From assembly GCF_964031115.1 (NCBI RefSeq), contig NZ_OZ035006.1, positions 1,116,001 to 1,180,000 on the forward strand: a stretch of 64,000 bases of DNA, given 5' to 3'. Of this stretch, positions 20,807 to 31,755 are shown piece by piece. The notes beneath the pieces were generated by a model that was not told the origin of the DNA, made no database searches, and worked only from the letters and a program-made list of their open reading frames with translations. This stretch comes from Spiroplasma endosymbiont of Clivina fossor (lineage in GTDB: Bacteria > Bacillota_I > Bacilli_A > Mycoplasmatales > Nriv7). The position numbers were made by a program, and so were the translations under genes. Within the stretch, counting starts at the first letter, position 1; every line of letters starts with the position of its first letter.

Positions 20807-21829
20807 CGACTTGGTACATAACCTTTAATTTTATCTACTATTTTGATAATATTATTTCCTAGGTGAAATACAAATGTTAGATAAATACAAAGACGAAAAC
20901 GAATTTTATAGTTTAATAGGCATAAAATATAAAACTTTCATGAAAATGGTAGAAATTTTAAAAGAAGGTGAAGCTAAACAAAAACAAATTGGTGGTAGAC
21001 CAAATAAATTATCAATAGAGCAAAGATTACTTATGACTTTAGAATACTGAAAAGAATATAGTACATATCGTATTATTGCAAAAAAATATAATATTAGTCA
21101 TGTTAGTTGTATTCGTAATATCTTTTGAGTTGAAAATACTCTAATAAAAAATAGTCACTTTCATATACCTGGCAAAAAGATATTATTAGAAAATAAGGGT
21201 ACTACTAATAATTTATTAGCAATTGATGCTACAGAAATTCCAATTGAAAGAATTAAAAAAAACTAAAATTATTATTTTCTGGTAAGAAAAGGCAACATTC
21301 ATTAAAATCGCAAATAATTATTGATTTATTTAACAATAAAATTATTTCAGTAGATTTTTGTTATGGCAGTACTCATGATTATAAGTTATTTTTAAAATCA
21401 AATACACTTATAAATCCAAAATTAGAATTAATTGCCGATTCAGGATATCAAGGTTTGCAAAATGTTCATAAAAATACATTATTGCCAATTAAAAAGAGTA
21501 AAAATAATCCTTTAAATCCAGATAAAAAGGAATATAATAGACTTCTTGCAAAATTAATTTAAAATATAATTGAATTGTTGTTTTTAATAAAAAGGTGGAA
21601 TTTAAATGAAATTTAAAAAAAATAATCAAATAAGTGATAAAAATTTTTTAAGATTAACTGGTATTAAACATACTACTTTTAATAAAATGCTAGAAATTTT
21701 AAAAATAGAAGAATTAAAAAAGAGATTTCGTCGCGGAAGAACCAATAAATTATCATTAGAAAATCGTATTTTAATGACTTTAGAATATTGAAGAGAATAT
21801 AGAACTTATTTTCATATTGCAAAAAGTTA

Positions 21830-22975
21830 TTTTAATTTTGTCGAAAACTCTTGATATTTATTGAATATACTTAATTTTAGGTATATTTTAATATGATAGA
21901 GGTGGATAATAATTATGGAAAAAATAATTCAAGAACTAGTAAATACTTTAACAGATGATCAATTTTTAGAATTTTATGAAAAAGTCAAACAACAAGCAGA
22001 ATTAATAAAAAAACAAAAACGTTTAAATGAAATTGATCAAAAATTTAGAGCGCAAGGTATTAAATGCCCTAAATGTGAATCTTACCATTGCGTTAAAAAT
22101 GGACATAATTCAGAAGGAAAACAAAAATATTTATGTAAAAATTGCCGTGCAAGTTTTGACGCTTTTCGTAATCATTTTATTTATTGAAGTCATTTAAATT
22201 ATGAACAATGAAATTTATTGATTCAAATTTCATTGCTGGGGCAATCTAGTAAAACAATTTCTCGTTTTATTAAAACTACATTAAAAACTGCTTGATATAA
22301 TCGTCAAAAATTAATGAAATCAAAACAATTAGAAAATACCCAATTAAAATTTAAAAAATTATCTGGTAAAATCCAAATCGATGAAACATTTATTAAAGAA
22401 ATCCATAAAGGAAATTTCAAATATAAAACTGATCCACGAAGAATTCACCTTGACCCATTCGCAACTAATACTAAATGCTGTATTCAAATGGCAATTGATA
22501 ATAATAACAATATTTATGTTAAATCCACAAACACCAAACGTTTACAAAAACAATGAGTTATTGAAAATATGAACAAAGAATTAATTAACGAAAATTCAAT
22601 TATTACTTCCGATATGCAAAAATTATATTTTTTAGTAGCAAAACAAACAAATTCTACTTTATGTGTAACTAAAACAACAATTAATCCTGAAGCTAGTTAT
22701 CGTAACTTAAATAAAATCAGTAAATTACAATCTAGTCTTAAAGAAGCCTTAATTCATTATCATGGTTTAGGTTTTACTAATATTCAAAATTATTTAAATC
22801 TCTGAAAATGAAAATACCAACATAAGGGTTTAACTCCAAATCAACAAACAGCGGTATTATATTTTAATGTATAAAAAAAGTTAAAGTAAAAATAGTAATT
22901 TTACATAAAAGCCTTTTAAAATTATCAAGTTGATGATTTTTTTTATTTTATCAAGAGTTTTCGACAAAATTAAAA
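21830..22975 (+). mobile_element. ISB copy 3 (IS1595-like), complete
   Basis: 1146 bp with ends TTTTAATTTTGTCGAAAACT and 8-bp duplication AAAAGTTA at 21822-21829 and 22976-22983. Reference copy for ISB. The 8-bp duplication fits the IS1595 family. Confidence 0.92.
21915..22874 (+). CDS. ISB transposase, IS1595-like with N-terminal zinc finger
   Basis: 319 residues with TGA as Trp. The zinc-binding N-terminus has KCPKCES and YLCKNCRASF (about residues 50-80). The DDE domain starts near GKIQIDETFIKEIHKG, with a second acidic motif IITSDMQKLY. A GAGGTGG ribosome binding site precedes ATG. The zinc ribbon plus the G.I.IDET motif point to IS1/IS1595-type enzymes. The family name is my best fit, not a database result. 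Confidence 0.85.
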
Positions 22976-24008
22976 AAAAGTTATGATATTAGTGAAAGTA
23001 GTTGTTATAGAAATATCAAATGAATTGAAGACACTTTAATAAAACACCCTAATTTTCAACAACTTACTGGTCAAAAATCACTATTAAAAGATTATTTCAA
23101 AGATAAGACTGTTATAATTGATGTAACTGAAAGCCAAATCCAACGCCCAAAAAAAGACAAAAACAGCACTACTCAGGAAAAAAGAAAAAACACACAATAA
23201 AAACACAAGTTATAATTGAAAAAGATAGTAAAAAAATTATTAGTTCTGATTTTTCTTATGGTAAAAACCATGACTTTAAAATTTTAAAAGATTCAAAAAT
23301 TAAATTTTTACCAGAAACAACTGTTTTAGTGGATTTAGGTTATCAAGGCATACAAAAAATTAATCATAATGTTTTAATTCCTAAAAGAAAATCAAAGAAA
23401 AACCCTTTAAATAAAGAAGAAAAGCAAAATAATGAGCGAATTTCAAAAATGAGAATTGTTATTGAAAATGTTTTTGCTATACTTAAAAAATTTAAAATTA
23501 TTAGTGAAAAATATCGAAATCGTAGAAAAAGATTTGCTTTAAGATTTAATTTAATAGCTTCAATTTATAATTTACAACTATTAGTTTAAATATATTTGAT
23601 AATTTAAAATTTCAGTCTTTTTTTATTGTAAATAATAATTTTTATTATGTTTTAATGACAAAATATTTGTAAAAATAATCTAAAAATTATTTTAATAACA
23701 CTTTTATATTTATTTTAAATTTAAAAATTATAATTATCATATTAATTTTGCAAGAAGTCTAATAGCTTTTTAAGTAAAGTTAGAATTGTCATTGAACATG
23801 TTTTTGCTAGATTAAAAAGATTTAAAATACTAGTTTATCGTTATCGCAATAAGATTAGAAGATTTGGATTACGATTTAACTTAATTTCAGGAATATATAA
23901 TTTTGAATTAAGCTAGTTATAGTTATGTACCAAGTCTAATGTTGGTATGTATTAAAGCACGATAAATTGTGGGTGGTCGCCATAGCCAAAAGAAGTTTAC
24001 CAGTTAAT

Positions 24009-25076
24009 AGACTTCTTGCAAAATTAATTTAAAATATAATTGAATTGTTGTTTTTAATAAAAAGGTGGAATTTAAATGAAATTTAAAAAAAATAATCAAA
24101 TAAGTGATAAAAATTTTTTAAGATTAACTGGTATTAAACATACTACTTTTAATAAAATGCTAGAAATTTTAAAAATAGAAGAATTAAAAAAGAGATTTCG
24201 TCGCGGAAGAACCAATAAATTATCATTAGAAAATCGTATTTTAATGACTTTAGAATATTGAAGAGAATATAGAACTTATTTTCATATTGCAAAAAGTTAT
24301 GATATTAGTGAAAGTAGTTGTTATAGAAATATCAAATGAATTGAAGACACTTTAATAAAACACCCTAATTTTCAACAACTTACTGGTCAAAAATCACTAT
24401 TAAAAGATTATTTCAAAGATAAGATTGTTATAATTGATGTAACTGAAAGCCAAATCCAACGCCCAAAAAAAGACAAAAACAGCACTACTCAAGAAAAAAG
24501 AAAAAACACACAATAAAAACACAAGTTATAATTGAAAAAGATAGTAAAAAAATTATTAGTTCTGATTTTTCTTATGGTAAAAACCATGACTTTAAAATTT
24601 TAAAAGATTCAAAAATTAAATTTTTACCAGAAACAACTGTTTTAGTGGATTTAGGTTATCAAGGCATACAAAAAATTAATCATAATGTTTTAATTCCTAA
24701 AAGAAAATCAAAGAAAAACCCTTTAAATAAAGAAGAAAAGCAAAATAATGAGCGAATTTCAAAAATGAGAATTGTTATTGAAAATGTTTTTGCTATACTT
24801 AAAAAATTTAAAATTATTAGTGAAAAATATCAAAATCGTAGAAAAAGATTTGCTTTAAGATTTAATTTAATAGCTTCAATTTATAATTTACAACTATTAG
24901 TTTAAATATATTTGATAATTTAAAATTTCAGTCTTTTTTTATTGTAAATAATAATTTTTATTATGTTTTAATGACAAAATATTTGTAAAAATAATCTAAA
25001 AATTATTTTAATAACACTTTTATATTTATTTTAAATTTAAAAATTATAATTATCATATTAATTTTGCAAGAAGTCT
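24009..25076 (+). mobile_element. ISA copy 5, complete
   Basis: Duplication AAT on both sides. The uninterrupted target is visible at about 29993-30010. Confidence 0.93.
24076..24905 (+). CDS. ISA transposase OrfAB (copy 5)
   Basis: Slip site intact. Two substitutions relative to the other copies: Thr to Ile just before the first catalytic motif (KIVIIDVTE) and Arg to Gln in EKYQNRRKR. Confidence 0.82.
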
Positions 25077-25162
25077 AATAGATAACACCCTATTAGCTAT
25101 AGCAATTTGTTTTTTTAATTTTGAAAACTCTTGATAAAATAAAAACTTTTTTACATTTTTTA
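25077..25162. repeat. Phage leader remnant joined to degenerate ISB end
   Basis: 25077-25111 continues the leader repeat. 25112-25155 resembles the ISB 3' end but lacks three bases of the terminal repeat. No gene. Confidence 0.6.
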
Positions 25163-26012
25163 GGGCCTGTCCAAAATTCTGTGTCTCGATAATTCATTCT
25201 GAATTATACTTAAAAGAAGGAGAACAGAAAATGACAAAAAAAAAAAAATAAAAAAAGAACCTGACGCAATTGATAAAGTTGTTGATTATTTTTTAGAAAA
25301 TATTGATAATCCACAAGATTTATTTAAAGGCAATACTATTTTTCAGGAATTTACCAAAAAATTAACTGAACGAATGTTAAATACGGAAATTAAAGATTAT
25401 CTTGAAACTGATGAGAATCATAATAAAAGAAATGGCAACACACAAAAAACCATTATTACTAAAAATGGTTCAATCGCAATTGATGTACCAAGAGATCGAA
25501 ATAGTACTTTTGAACCAGTAATTATTCCGAAAAGACAAAGAAGATTTGATAACTTTGATCAAAAAGTAATTTCTTTATATGCAAGAGGAATGACAATTTC
25601 TGATATCAAAGCACAATTGCAAGAATTCTATCACGGAGCAGAAATTTCAGAAAGTTTAATTAGTCAAATAACTGATGATGTTATTGAAGAAGTTAAAATG
25701 TGACAAACTAAACCTTTAGAGAAGATTTATCCGATTGTTTATTTTGATTGTATTGTTGTTAAAGTAAAGCAAGATAAACGAATAATAAATAAAGCAGTTT
25801 ATCTTGCCTTAGGAATTAATTTAGATGGTTTAAAAGATATTTTAGGAATGTGAATTAGCGAGAATGAGGGCGCCAAATTTTGACTTAATAATCTTACGGA
25901 AATGAAAAATCGTGGCTTACAAGATATTCTTGTTGCTTGTAGCGATAATTTAACTGGAATGTCTGATGCAATAGAAGCTGTGTTCCCAAAAACACAGCAC
26001 CAATTATGCATT
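25163..26012 (+). mobile_element. ISD copy 3, 3' part missing
   Basis: 5' end GGGCCTGTCC intact. Cut at 26012 by ISA copy 6, inserted at ATT. Confidence 0.88.
25231..26012 (+). pseudogene. ISD transposase, truncated
   Basis: The A run after ATG has 13 A, giving an immediate TAA. The downstream frame is open to the truncation in TQHQLCI. Confidence 0.85.
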
Positions 26013-26577
26013 AGACTTCTTACAAAATTAATATGATAATTATAATTTTTAAATTTAAAATAAATATAAAAGTGTTATTAAAATAATTTTTAGATTATTT
26101 TTACAAATATTTTGTCATTAAAACATAATAAAAATTATTATTTACAATAAAAAAAGACTGAAATTTTAAATTATCAAATATATTTAAACTAATAGTTGTA
26201 AATTATAAATTGAAGCTATTAAATTAAATCTTAAAGCAAATCTTTTTCTACGATTTCGATATTTTTCACTAATAATTTTAAATTTTTTAAGTATAGCAAA
26301 AACATTTTCAATAACAATTCTCATTTTTGAAATTCGCTCATTATTTTGCTTTTCTTCTTTATTTAAAGGGTTTTTCTTTGATTTTCTTTTAGGAATTAAA
26401 ACATTATGATTAATTTTTTGTATGCCTTGATAACCTAAATCTACTAAAACAGTTGTTTCTGGTAAAAATTTAATTTTTGAATCTTTTAAAATTTTAAAGT
26501 CATGGTTTTTACCATAAGAAAAATCAGAACTAATAATTTTTTTACTATCTTTTTCAATTATAACTTGTGTTTTTATT
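26013..26577 (-). mobile_element. ISA copy 6, 5' part missing
   Basis: 3' half of ISA with OrfB codons ending at 26184. One terminal-repeat base differs (TCTTACAA). Copy 7 is inserted in it at ATT. Confidence 0.88.
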
Positions 26578-27645
26578 AGACTTCTTGCAAAATTAATTTA
26601 AAATATAATTGAATTGTTGTTTTTAATAAAAAGGTGGAATTTAAATGAAATTTAAAAAAAATAATCAAATAAGTGATAAAAATTTTTTAAGATTAACTGG
26701 TATTAAACATACTACTTTTAATAAAATGCTAGAAATTTTAAAAATAGAAGAATTAAAAAAGAGATTTCGTCGCGGAAGAACCAATAAATTATCATTAGAA
26801 AATCGTATTTTAATGACTTTAGAATATTGAAGAGAATATAGAACTTATTTTCATATTGCAAAAAGTTATGATATTAGTGAAAGTAGTTGTTATAGAAATA
26901 TCAAATGAATTGAAGACACTTTAATAAAACACCCTAATTTTCAACAACTTACTGGTCAAAAATCACTATTAAAAGATTATTTCAAAGATAAGACTGTTAT
27001 AATTGATGTAACTGAAAGCCAAATCCAACGCCCAAAAAAAGACAAAAACAGCACTACTCAGGAAAAAAGAAAAAACACACAATAAAAACACAAGTTATAA
27101 TTGAAAAAGATAGTAAAAAAATTATTAGTTCTGATTTTTCTTATGGTAAAAACCATGACTTTAAAATTTTAAAAGATTCAAAAATTAAATTTTTACCAGA
27201 AACAACTGTTTTAGTGGATTTAGGTTATCAAGGCATACAAAAAATTAATCATAATGTTTTAATTCCTAAAAGAAAATCAAAGAAAAACCCTTTAAATAAA
27301 GAAGAAAAGCAAAATAATGAGCGAATTTCAAAAATGAGAATTGTTATTGAAAATGTTTTTGCTATACTTAAAAAATTTAAAATTATTAGTGAAAAATATC
27401 GAAATCGTAGAAAAAGATTTGCTTTAAGATTTAATTTAATAGCTTCAATTTATAATTTACAACTATTAGTTTAAATATATTTGATAATTTAAAATTTCAG
27501 TCTTTTTTTATTGTAAATAATAATTTTTATTATGTTTTAATGACAAAATATTTGTAAAAATAATCTAAAAATTATTTTAATAACACTTTTATATTTATTT
27601 TAAATTTAAAAATTATAATTATCATATTAATTTTGCAAGAAGTCT
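26578..27645 (+). mobile_element. ISA copy 7, complete
   Basis: 1068 bp. Left flank ATT, right flank AAT. The right side enters ISB at the same AAT where another ISA entered ISB near 42310/43913. The unequal flanks show recombination after insertion. Confidence 0.92.
26645..27474 (+). CDS. ISA transposase OrfAB (copy 7)
   Basis: OrfA from 26645, A7 slip site, OrfB to 27474. No changes seen in catalytic residues. Confidence 0.82.
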
Positions 27646-28757
27646 AATATACTTAATTTTAGGTATATTTTTAATATGATAGAGGTGGATAATAATTATG
27701 GAAAAAATAATTCAAGAACTAGTAAATACTTTAACAGATGATCAATTTTTAGAATTTTATGAAAAAGTTAAACAACAAGCAGAATTAATAAAAAAACAAA
27801 AACGTTTAAATGAAATTGATCAAAAATTTAGAGCGCAAGGTATTAAATGTCCTAAATGTGAATCTTACCATTGCGTTAAAAATGGACATAATTCAGAAGG
27901 AAAACAAAAATATTTATGTAAAAATTGCCGTGCAAGTTTTGACGCTTTTCGTAATCATTTTATTTATTGAAGTCATTTAAATTATGAACAATGAAATTTA
28001 TTGATTCAAATTTCATTGCTGGGGCAATCTAGTAAAACAATTTCTCGTTTTATTAAAACTACATTAAAAACTGCTTGATATAATCGTCAAAAATTAATGA
28101 AATCAAAACAATTAGAAAATACCCAATTAAAATTTAAAAAATTATCTGGTAAAATCCAAATCGATGAAACATTTATTAAAGAAATCCATAAAGGAAATTT
28201 CAAATATAAAACTGATCCACGAAGAATTCACCTTGACCCATTCGCAACTAATACTAAATGCTGTATTCAAATGGCAATTGATAATAATAACAATATTTAT
28301 GTTAAATCCACAAACACCAAACGTTTACAAAAACAATGAGTTATTGAAAATATGAACAAAGAATTAATTAATGAAAATTCAATTATTACTTCTGATATGC
28401 AAAAATTATATTTTTTAGTAGCAAAACAAACAAATTCTACTTTATGTGTAACTAAAACAACAACTAATCCTGAAGCTAGTTATCGTAACTTAAATAAAAT
28501 CAATAAATTACAATCTAGTCTTAAAGAAGCTTTAATTCATTATCATGGTTTAGGTTTTACTAATATTCAAAATTATTTAAATCTCTGAAAATGAAAATAC
28601 CAACATAAGGGTTTAACTCCAAACCAACAAACAGCGGTATTATATTTTAATGTATAAAAAAGTTAAAGTAAAAATAGTAATTTTACATAAAAGCCTTTTA
28701 AAATTATCAAGTTGATGATTTTTTTTATTTTATCAAGAGTTTTCGACAAAATTAAAA
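27646..28757 (+). mobile_element. ISB copy 4, 5' terminal repeat missing
   Basis: Begins inside ISB at AATATACTTAATTT after ISA copy 7. 3' end intact at 28757, where it cuts a phage gene. Confidence 0.88.
27698..28657 (+). CDS. ISB transposase (copy 4)
   Basis: Full 319 codons with ribosome binding site. Differences from copy 3 are a few substitutions (TTTNPEA, NKINKLQ). Confidence 0.85.
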
Positions 28758-28849
28758 CTAATTTTTATTTTGGCATAAATTTTATAAGCAAAATATGCCA
28801 ATAGCATGATGCTGATAATAATAAATATTAGTCCAATTGCAATATTCAT
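28758..28849 (-). pseudogene. Phage membrane-protein gene, cut by ISB
   Basis: First 30 codons (MNIAIGLIFIIISIMLLAYF...) of a gene equal to 30640-30861, in the opposite direction, truncated at the ISB end. Confidence 0.8.
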
Positions 28850-28851
28850 TT

Positions 28852-29178
28852 TTAAGCTCCTTTAAAATAGTTATAATTTATATCTTTTTTGTTGTTTTCT
28901 TTTTCGGCAATGAAGAAGCCTAATAATTCTTGTCCTTTAATTAACTTGGTTTCTTGCTCTTGTTGATTAATTGAAATTACTTGATATTTACTATCTTTTA
29001 TTATTCCAATACAAATCGAATTTTCATATTTTCCTTTATGAACAAATCGCTTTGGAAACCAAATGCCGATTTGTTCATAAAATCATGGAATTTTAGGTGC
29101 TTTAATAAACATTGCGTTTTGTGTTTCTTTTAAGAGATATTTTTTAGTATTTAAGAAAATGTTTTCAATGTTTTTCAT
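28852..29178 (-). CDS. Plectrovirus first protein, inverted second copy
   Basis: 108 residues, intact, about 92-95% the same as 30311-30637 (for example FYEQIGIW against FNEQIGIW). It faces away from that gene, and the two leaders lie back to back between them. Confidence 0.75.
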
Positions 29179-29561
29179 AATAAATTACCTTTCTTATTTG
29201 TTATAAACTAAGTTACATTAACTAAGTTAGTTGACTCAGTTTTTTAAACACTTATATATCGCAGATTTAAGTGTTTAACAAGCTTTGTTAGTAAATTTTG
29301 TTTTTTTAATTAGATAAAGATTTTAATAATTTTAAACTTAGTATACCCCTATATAGAAATTTCTACACTTTAACATCCGCATCTTACCCTTGGAACTAAT
29401 TTAATAGCGTGTATATTTTTAGGAAATCCACCCATTCATTTTTTTATTGCAAAATGAAACAAATTGCTATAGCTAATAGGATGTTATCTATCAACTGGTA
29501 AACTTCTTTTGGTTATGGCGACCACCCACAATTTATCGTGCTTTAATACATACCAACATGG

Positions 29562-29810
29562 TCGCGTTTAGTTTTCTTAGGTATTGCTTTGAAGAAGTAA
29601 AACAATCAGCTAATTGGGCCTGTCCAAAAGGTTATAAAAACTAAGTAAAATGCTTATAAAAACAACATTAAAATATTTTTTACAACAAAAATCATACATA
29701 AGAAATATATACTTAATTTGAATATTGAAATAATTTATAGTAAATGATTATTTTTTCTTTTTTAAAAAATACCTAAAAAAACTAAACGCGACCAATTAAT
29801 AAGGACGCAT
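29562..29810. repeat. Spacer of ISLre2-type ends and an IS256-like end
   Basis: 29564-29615 matches the GGTCGCG end repeat, 29619 onward begins GGGCCTGTCCAAAAGG like an IS256-family end, and 29670-29797 is the inverted partner of 6443-6561. No gene seen. Confidence 0.5.
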
Positions 29811-30310
29811 AAAGTTTTGTTAGGTAGTAAAATATTTGAATAAGTATTAAGGCGGTCAGCAATGATTGTCTTTTTATTTTATAAGGTGTTAAAAATTTGT
29901 TCTTTGAAAATTAAATACAAGTGAATTAATAATGTTGGTATGTATTAAAGCACGATAAATTATGGGTGGTCGCCATAACCGAAAGAAGTTTACCAGTTAA
30001 TAGATAACATCCTATTAGCTATAGCAATTTGTTTCGTTTTGCAATAAAAAAATGAATGGGTGGATTTCCTAAAAATATACACGCTATTAAATTAGTTCCA
30101 AGGGTAAGATGCGGATATTAAAGTGTAGAAATTTCTATATAGGGGTATGCTAAGTTTAAAATTATTAAAATCTTTATCTAATTAAAAAACAAAATTTACT
30201 AACAAAGCTTGTTAAACACTTAAATCTGCGATATATAAGTGTTTAAAAAACTAAGTTAACTAAAACTTAGTTAATATAACTTAGTTTATCTATAAGAAAG
30301 GTAATTTATT
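29811..30310 (+). promoter_or_regulatory. Phage leader region, untranslated
   Basis: 500 bases without a gene. They contain an 11-bp hairpin TTAAACACTTA (30212-30222) with TAAGTGTTTAA (30236-30246), then three AACTTAGTT-type motifs in both directions (30253-30292), then the ribosome binding site AAAGG of the first gene. Copies exist at 51850-52361 and 29179-29560. It probably holds the phage promoter and perhaps the replication origin. Confidence 0.5.
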
Positions 30311-30637
30311 ATGAAAAACATTGAAAACATTTTCTTAAATACTAAGAAATATCTTTTAAAAGAAACACAAAACGCAATGTTTATTAAAGCACCAAAAATT
30401 CCATGATTTAATGAACAAATCGGCATTTGGTTTCCAAAGCGATTTGTTTATAAAGGAAAATATGAAAATTCGATTTGCATCGGAATAATAAAAGATAGTA
30501 AATATCAAATAATTTCAATTAATCAAAAAGAAAATGAAACCAAATTAATTAAGGGGCAAGAATTATTAAGTTTCTTCATTGCCGAAAAAGAAAACAACAA
30601 AAAAGATATAAATTATAACTATTTTAAAGGAGTTTAA
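30311..30637 (+). CDS. Plectrovirus first protein
   Basis: 108 residues, soluble, no signal peptide. Pattern IPWFNEQIGIWFPKRFVYKG followed by YENSICIGIIKD and a Lys/Asn-rich tail. It is conserved in three copies here (also 28852 and 17700). A small first gene ahead of membrane and coat genes could encode a single-stranded DNA-binding protein, as in other filamentous phages, but I see no specific motif. Its stop is two bases before the next ATG. Confidence 0.7.
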
Positions 30638-30639
30638 AA

Positions 30640-30861
30640 ATGAATATTGCGATTGGATTAATATTTATTATTATCAGCATCATGCTATTAGCATATTTTG
30701 CTTATAAAATTTATGCCAAAATAAAAATTAGAATTAAATATAAAAATGCCATTAAAAATAATACTGGTAATTTCACGAAAGACGAAAAAGTATTTATTGC
30801 TCGTTTTGAGGAATGAGTTAAATCTCCTAATTCAAAAGAAAATAACGCGGATAAAAAATAA
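30640..30861 (+). CDS. Plectrovirus small membrane protein
   Basis: 73 residues. An N-terminal membrane segment (IAIGLIFIIISIMLLAYFAY) is followed by a Lys-rich cytoplasmic part. The start follows AAAGGAG. It has homologues at 17054 and 28849. The TAA overlaps the next ATG (TAATG), so translation is coupled. Confidence 0.7.
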
Positions 30862-31022
30862 TGTTTTGAGAAATTATTATGGAATTCTTAAAACTGTTTA
30901 TTCCGATAGAAAAAATGCCTGCACAAGTTGCGTTTATTGCCGGATTAATTATTATCATTACTTTTCTTTTCGCATTAATTTCAATTATGTATTTACCAAT
31001 AAAAATGATTTTTGGGAGATAA
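30861..31022 (+). CDS. Plectrovirus small membrane protein
   Basis: 53 residues (TGA as Trp). The segment AQVAFIAGLIIIITFLFALI spans the membrane. It is counterpart of 16895-17044. An internal ATG at 30879 with better spacing may be the real start. The ATG overlaps the preceding stop. Confidence 0.6.
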
Positions 31023-31025
31023 AAA

Positions 31026-31256
31026 ATGACAATAAACTTAAAAGAATTTAATTGAGAACAAATTAAACAAACTTTCTGAGATTTATTTATTCAAATTACA
31101 ACTATTCCGGCTCACATTACTGGTGGTAAAGAAATTAAATTAAACGAAGCGCCACTTTGACTTTTAATAGCAAACATTGCTTTTTGATTCTTAACAGCGA
31201 TTATGGTGTGATTTATTCTAATGCTCCTTTGAAAAACCATATCAGTATTTAGATAG
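31026..31256 (+). CDS. Plectrovirus membrane protein
   Basis: 76 residues with eight TGA-coded Trp. N-terminal amphipathic half, then a strong membrane segment (LWLLIANIAFWFLTAIMVWF). Three bases after the previous stop. Role unknown, perhaps a minor virion or assembly protein. Confidence 0.65.
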
Positions 31257-31267
31257 GGAAAAAATTA

Positions 31268-31402
31268 ATGTCAAGAAGTTACATTCTGATGCATTCCCAA
31301 AGAAATTCAAAATTAATTAGGAAAAAATACAATCGTGTTAAGGTTAACCGTGGTTTTAACAAATTTAAGAAAAACTTTGAATATAAATGATGAATGTTTT
31401 AA
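31268..31402 (+). CDS. Small basic phage protein
   Basis: 44 residues, very basic (MSRSYILMHSQRNSKLIRKK start), no membrane segment. It may bind DNA inside the virion or during assembly. It lies just ahead of the putative coat gene. Confidence 0.55.
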
Positions 31403-31421
31403 AAAGAAAGGGGGTGATTAT

Positions 31422-31664
31422 ATGATTGGAACTTTCTTAACAGAAGTACCAGCAGTAACAAAGATAACAGCTAGTGACGCGATGACTAAATTATGAAATG
31501 CGATTATAACAGCGTTTACTAAAATGTGAGAAATTATTGCTGTTAATATGCCACAAGTCGGTAACTTCTTTGCTGACTACTGAATCTTCATTTTTCCATT
31601 TATTTTGGCAATATTCTTTATTTGCTTTAAAATGTTTGAAAAATTACTTGGAGCAGTACGCTAA
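31422..31664 (+). CDS. Candidate major coat protein of the plectrovirus
   Basis: 80 residues. A mildly acidic, amphipathic N-terminal half is followed by one membrane segment (YWIFIFPFILAIFFICFKMF) and a basic end (EKLLGAVR). This is the plan of filamentous-phage coat proteins. It has the strongest ribosome binding site of the block (AAAGGGGGTG), and a hairpin follows directly, as expected for a protein needed in thousands of copies. The 82-residue protein at 33002 is the alternative candidate. Confidence 0.6.
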
Positions 31665-31673
31665 CAAAAAAAT

Positions 31674-31755
31674 AAAGTGAGGTGCAAGATGAAATTTTGC
31701 AAATGAATAATAGAAAAAAATAACCATTTTATTGAATTGAATCGCACCTCATTTT
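31674..31755 (+). terminator. Hairpin after the coat gene, covering the start of the Zot-like gene
   Basis: AAAGTGAGGTGC (31674-31685) pairs with GCACCTCATTTT (31744-31755), one G-U pair, 58-base loop, T-rich tail. The left arm includes the ribosome binding site of the next gene. It could act as a leaky terminator or as translational control. Confidence 0.5.

Larger units (their letters stand above)
21539..23760 (+). mobile_element. ISA copy 4, interrupted by ISB copy 3
   Basis: Target duplication AAT. The length of 2222 equals 1068 plus 1146 plus 8 exactly. The transposase frame (21606-23589) is cut after HIAKSY. Confidence 0.93.
20874..23916 (+). pseudogene. ISC transposase (IS5 family), broken
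   Basis: The N-terminal part starts MLDKYKDENEFYSLIGIKYK. An 8-A run at 21255-21262 leads to TAA at 21264-21266, whereas the copy at 55631 has 9 A and stays open. ISA copy 4 then splits the gene within NPDKKEYN. DDE motifs match ISA (IDATE, ADSGYQG, RIVIEHVFA). Confidence 0.85.
20807..23937 (+). mobile_element. ISC copy 1, containing ISA copy 4 and ISB copy 3
   Basis: ISC ends GACTTGGTACATAAC, target duplication AAT at 20804-20806 and 23938-23940. The span minus ISA (2222) and its 3-bp duplication leaves 906 bp, the true ISC length. Uninterrupted target sequence is visible at about 29925-29950. Confidence 0.9.
28758..30731. repeat. Large inverted repeat of phage leader and first genes
   Basis: 28758-29560 (minus) and about 29932-30731 (plus) are about 800-base arms of near-identical sequence. 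Between them lie GGTCGCG- and GGACGC-type repeats. The arms carry leader, first gene and start of second gene. Confidence 0.8.

Noticed and set aside
29880-29950. TTCTTTGAAAATTAAATA resembling a leader ahead of rRNA genes
   Set aside because: No rRNA sequence follows; the stretch is part of the repeated phage leader.
30746-31051. Plus-strand frame of about 100 codons in the phage block
   Set aside because: It overlaps three small phage genes with coupled stops and starts and good ribosome binding sites; those are preferred.
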